Shown here: positions 60,768 to 64,000 of the stretch, piece after piece
Layout: the number at the start of each line of letters is the position of its first letter
Position numbering within the stretch: position 1 is the stretch's first letter
Assembly: GCA_025786725.1 (NCBI GenBank)
Contig: JAHLTZ010000018.1
Location: 434,001 to 498,000 of the forward strand
DNA: 64,000 bases
Direction: 5' to 3'
Source: Syncephalis fuscata
Lineage: Eukaryota > Zoopagomycota > Zoopagomycetes > Zoopagales > Piptocephalidaceae
Notes under the pieces: generated by a model
What the model was told of the DNA's origin: nothing
What the model saw: only the letters and a program-made list of their open reading frames with translations
Databases searched by the model: none
Made by a program: the position numbers and the translations under genes

Positions 60768-61966
60768 ATGGTTACTACAAATGCAAGCAGTAGTACCAGT
60801 GACAATCACAGTATGGCCAGTACACCTACAATGAGTCCATGTGCTCAATTATCGAGAATGGCAATAAGTACACCAGTCATCGCAACCACTACGTCTTCCA
60901 CCGCTGTAGATAGTAGAGCTATTGAAGAGAGCGTACAAGACAAAGAGAACGAGCCTTGTAGCCATGAAACGTTCACGTTTATGGCACCTATTGAACTGAC
61001 GTCGCGCGTCACTATTCGCCTTGTATCTGCATTGATCAAGACACTATTACATCTACGAGGTCAAATGCCATGGTAACGGCTATCTCTTGTTAAGCTCATC
61101 GATTAATGTATGTTTTATTGTTCTATAGTATATGGACCTATATTCTAGATGAACTACGCCGCAATTCAGTAAGTAATTATTATTAGATACTATTAATGTT
61201 TAATCAAATTAAAAGACAGATCCATTCGAGGAAATGAATCGATCAAACTACCGCCACAATACCGTAAAGCCGAACAGGTAAATAAAATGTCATGTATTAT
61301 ATTAATTAAATTAAGCTGTATTAATAAATATAGTTTGTACAAGGTGCAGAAACATGGTTTGCAGCCATTCAACAATATGTAACAGCAACAAGCTATTATT
61401 CACCTCAACAGACTTCAGTAATCAAATCATCACAAGATCCAATTGAGCTATGTATCGTATTGGGCTTTCTTAGTTCACCGAAAGAAGTTTATCATATACG
61501 TATTTTAGGTAGCGAGCAGCAATCCAACAAGAATGACGAAGAACCAACAGAACGCCAGTTAATACAATGTGAACGTAGACTGATCGGTGCATTAATGATA
61601 CATTGACGCAATCTATTTCACCAGGTATGTATATTTATATGTATATGTATAATTAGATTAGTAACTCAATGTGATATAGGATTGGGAAAGCTTTACTTAT
61701 TAATGAAATCAAGATCTGATGATGATCAATTGCCTCCAAGTGCACTGCTACGTAGAACATTCCAACCAGAACTAATCCGAAATCGTCCTCGTATTATGTA
61801 TAAATCAATTATATTAGATGGCCAGAATGGTTATGAAGAAGAAGAAGAAAAGGTTGAACAAGCTGAAGACGCTACTCCGTCAGTATCCAAAGGCATTTGG
61901 TTCCAACTTTCACCTGTATTAACTGGCCTACCTCCATGGTCTACTTCGAACCTACTTTTATTATAA
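60768..61966 (+). CDS. MAD2L1BP: p31comet homologue (MAD2L1-binding protein)
   Basis: In animals p31comet is a HORMA-like protein that binds closed MAD2 and, with the TRIP13/Pch2 ATPase, dismantles checkpoint complexes. Exons: 60768-61072, 61129-61172, 61216-61277, 61334-61624, 61680-61966; about 329 residues. After a Ser/Thr-rich N-terminus of about 70 residues come RVTIRLVSALIKTLLHLRGQMP and the HORMA-like core. Good matches to the family are the IVLGFLSSPKEVYHI segment (compare the family's L-L-G..SPKE) and the C-terminal GIWFQLSP, the safety-belt-like end. The frame breaks near 61608-61612; one base closes 330 codons. The exon 2/3 junction is chosen by phase. The assignment is from motif resemblance and not certain. 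Confidence 0.65.
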
Positions 61967-62113
61967 ATATAAAATATAATTATTGTTTATTAAATAAATA
62001 CTGCCAGCATTAATGATAATCCCTATAGCAATTAGTATAGACGCATAGTTTATTTTGATAACAAATTAGAATGATACTGAAAGGACAACAAAATGAAATA
62101 GTTAGAAAAGCGC

Positions 62114-62896
62114 TTATTTAGCCATTGCGTATTTTTTGGTCCATTCTTTGGCCGTTTTGTTAAACTTGCTAATATCAGATCGATACTGTTCGGCAATCTC
62201 TGCTTCTAATGGATCATCTGGATTTGGATGCTCCAATAAAGTGGCCACTGCCGCCAATACTAAAAGATATGAAGAAAATAACCATGAGTAAATACATGTA
62301 CAGTCAATGGATATGTGTTTAATTACCATCAAGTATAGGAGTAGCAGGTTTCCAGCTATCAGGCTTCAATAAATCCATACAGATTGCGCCTTCTTCATCG
62401 ATGTTAGGATGATAGACCCGTGTAGCAAATTTAATCTATAATAGCATCGATAATTAGACATCACGGGACTTACAAGCATGCAATCGACTTACAGCTGGAG
62501 GCTTAAAAGGAAAGTCCTCTGGGAATCGAATATCTAGCTTAAAGTTGCCGTTCTTATAGGGACCATCAGACTAGAATGACTTGTTAATCTACTATACAGT
62601 ATAGTGGGACCAAATATACTAACCGAGCCTCGAAGAACGCCTAACGGATAAGGAGAACAAACACAATGTATTAGTACAATGAGTGGAGACGCGTAAGTGC
62701 AGCATTCGTATCGCTTCAGTAACGCTTACCTCGCCAGTGGAATAAAGTCTCATCGCTCACAGGATCTACTGCAAGACCAGGAACTGGATTGGCATGACAA
62801 TTGGCCAGCTCCTATCGTCATAGCTATAGCATATAACAGATGCAGGGAAACTAAACAGCTTACCTTGGTGATGCGTCGTAATGCTTTGTTGGCCAT
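62114..62896 (-). CDS. Class I ubiquitin-conjugating enzyme E2
   Basis: Carries ubiquitin from E1 to E3 or substrate. Exons in transcript order: 62864-62896, 62730-62811, 62624-62640, 62493-62570, 62327-62435, 62114-62259; 465 nt, 154 residues, exactly a bare UBC fold. Landmarks: GSDGPYKNGNF, FPFKPPAIKF, the HPN tripeptide at residues 79-81, catalytic Cys89 in GAICMDLL, then WKPATPIL. The C-terminal helices HPNPDDPLEAEIAEQY and AKEWTKKYAM resemble the UBE2D group, while the length and K-P-D-S-W-K-P-A segment recall UBE2L3. Exon 3 is a 17-nt microexon required for the VLRGS segment and for phase. Confidence 0.88.
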
Positions 62897-63326
62897 AGTG
62901 TAGATTGATACTATAAACGATACGTGCGAAAGAAAGAAGCCTAAAGAAAAAAGATTGACTGTTGTTGCTTCGTAATGTTAAGTAGAAATAGAAAGGACAG
63001 GATACGCAAGATACACAATTTGAAGATCATGTGTGTAATGGTGATGGTATTTAATTGTTTAAATACATTCGTACACGCACACGCACACAAGCATGCATAA
63101 GAACAAGTCAGCCATACAATTACACTTACACTCAGACCTACACATAGTGACGCATGGATCTATAAAAGAATAGCTACTAGGGGCATATACCGCAAAGGGC
63201 AGTCACTTGTAACAATGACGAACAAAGGGTTGAATCATTATTGTTCATCTCGATAAGCGTTGGTAGCCATCTTGATGGTATAGTATATATTTTTACCACG
63301 TTTATTTAAAAAGCAATGATATTAAA
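62897..63326. other. Intergenic region, 430 bp
   Basis: Between two minus-strand genes. A CA-rich spot lies at 63073-63090. Nothing else is recognised. Confidence 0.55.
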
Positions 63327-64000
63327 CTAACATGAAAACCAATTGCACACAAGAGAGCGTACCCAAGTTTTAGCAGAGCGAGCCTTTGCAGCAGCAGTAG
63401 CGATGAGTGAGGTTTCATAATCTTTCTTTGGTAGTGGTTGATCTTGACGGTATTTCTTTAGGCCACCGTTGCATGAAACATAAATGATACTACGGTCGTT
63501 GGGGTCTTTGTCTGCTGTATAAGGCGGCGCCAAGCTGTCTTGATAGAGATATTTGCAATCGGAAAAGTAGAATTTGCCGTTTTTTAGTACAAAATACGAT
63601 CCATCACTGCCATACAGTTCATTTTTGTATCTTTTGTAATAGATGGCTTCATTGGATGTCGCAACATCGGCACGACGTGTCAAGGCGCTGCGCTGTGGAT
63701 CAACACACTGGCCCAGTCTACTACCAGGTACTTTGGCGCAAGAAAGTCCTTTGTCACACACAATATGGTTGTTATCGCAAGGATCTGCGACCGGAGCAAC
63801 ATAGACGCATTTTGATTGTTGGTGGTTCGGCACTCTCATACATTTCAAATTCTGTTGAGGTATACATGAATAGCTAACGTCATTGACTACACCACAGTCA
63901 AGGCCAGGACCAACCAACTGGTTAATATTTTGGTTAATTACTTTTGTACCAAACGTAAGGCCTGTTTGAGTAAGTGCTCCTAAGGCTATATAGGAGAAAT
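63327..64000 (-). CDS. Secreted A-B protein, 5' end beyond the window
   Basis: Partial: the open frame runs off the window at 64000, and the visible upstream part (YIALGALTQTGLTFG) looks like the end of a signal peptide or a hydrophobic lead. One eight-cysteine module A follows (DCGV...SC...LKC...SKC, then DPC...VC...LSC...GQC), then a basic linker (TRRAD). Module B comes next with LYGSDGSYF, FYFSDCKYLY, YVSCNGG and KKYRQDQPLP. The C-terminus ends in two further cysteines (VCNWFSC). This is the only intact fusion of the two modules in the window and shows that the A-only and B-only genes belong to one exchangeable set. Extracellular; function unknown. Confidence 0.75.
   Translation of the reverse strand, partial: FSYIALGALTQTGLTFGTKVINQNINQLVGPGLDCGVVNDVSYSCIPQQNLKCMRVPNHQQSKCVYVAPVADPCDNNHIVCDKGLSCAKVPGSRLGQCVDPQRSALTRRADVATSNEAIYYKRYKNELYGSDGSYFVLKNGKFYFSDCKYLYQDSLAPPYTADKDPNDRSIIYVSCNGGLKKYRQDQPLPKKDYETSLIATAAAKARSAKTWVRSLVCNWFSC

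Noticed and set aside
1-64000. tRNA or rRNA genes
   Set aside because: I looked for B-box and conserved rRNA segments by eye and saw none; a covariance-model scan would be decisive.

Overview
The window is a piece of a low-GC eukaryotic nuclear chromosome, most likely from an early-diverging fungus. The evidence is short introns (mostly 48-90 nt), a fungal-type gene set (Set3-like PHD-SET protein, Swf1-like DHHC transferase, Pex30-like dysferlin-domain peroxin, ELO elongase, Brr2), many small secreted cysteine-rich proteins and a seven-helix membrane protein. I cannot place it more precisely. Most gene models were built by joining exons across GT-AG or GC-AG introns and checking that the reading phase closes from start to stop.

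Layout. 2.2-5.2 kb: biotin-dependent acyl-CoA carboxylase alpha subunit (14 exons). 5.5-12 kb: a secreted-protein region with one singleton and a tandem array of three paralogues (the middle one broken), with duplicated flanks. 13.5-15.7 kb: POT1 telomere protein, converging on an ELO-type elongase (15.8-17.3). 18-19 kb: Josephin-domain deubiquitinase. 20-24.9 kb: Set3/MLL5-like PHD-SET protein. 25.2-28.7 kb: a spliced secreted protein, a seven-helix membrane protein and another family secreted protein. 30.7-32.7 kb: Pex30-like peroxin, divergent from BRR2 (33.5-40.4). 41.3-42.0 kb: orphan retrotransposon Gag-like gene. 42.4-43.4 kb: METTL21-like methyltransferase. 44.7-45.8 kb: histidine phosphatase. 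47.5-49.5 kb: DH-PH RhoGEF, converging on an ELMO-domain protein (50.0-51.8). 53.4-57.6 kb: long low-complexity PHD-finger protein. 57.7-58.0 kb: secreted module-B protein. 58.9-60.6 kb: Swf1-like DHHC transferase, divergent from a p31comet/MAD2L1BP homologue (60.8-62.0). 62.1-62.9 kb: ubiquitin E2. 63.3 kb to the edge: another secreted protein, cut by the window end.

Three observations stand out. First, a family of secreted proteins is assembled from two modules: an eight-cysteine domain (A) and a domain with a Y-G-S/T-D-G-S-Y-F signature (B). They occur as A-A, A-B or B alone, and four of the loci share an upstream TATA-containing promoter block. Second, about one intron in ten uses a GC donor, nearly always GCAAGT. 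Third, seven long conserved genes and the Gag-like gene are interrupted by single-base losses, often in homopolymers. In every case except the RhoGEF 5' end, adding one base per site closes the frame. This looks more like uncorrected sequencing indels than gene death, and it should colour any pseudogene call made here.

The housekeeping genes are functionally unrelated neighbours. The only candidate functional clustering is the secreted-protein loci, and the RhoGEF and ELMO genes lying tail to tail, both of which belong to Rho/Rac or Arf-type small-GTPase signalling.
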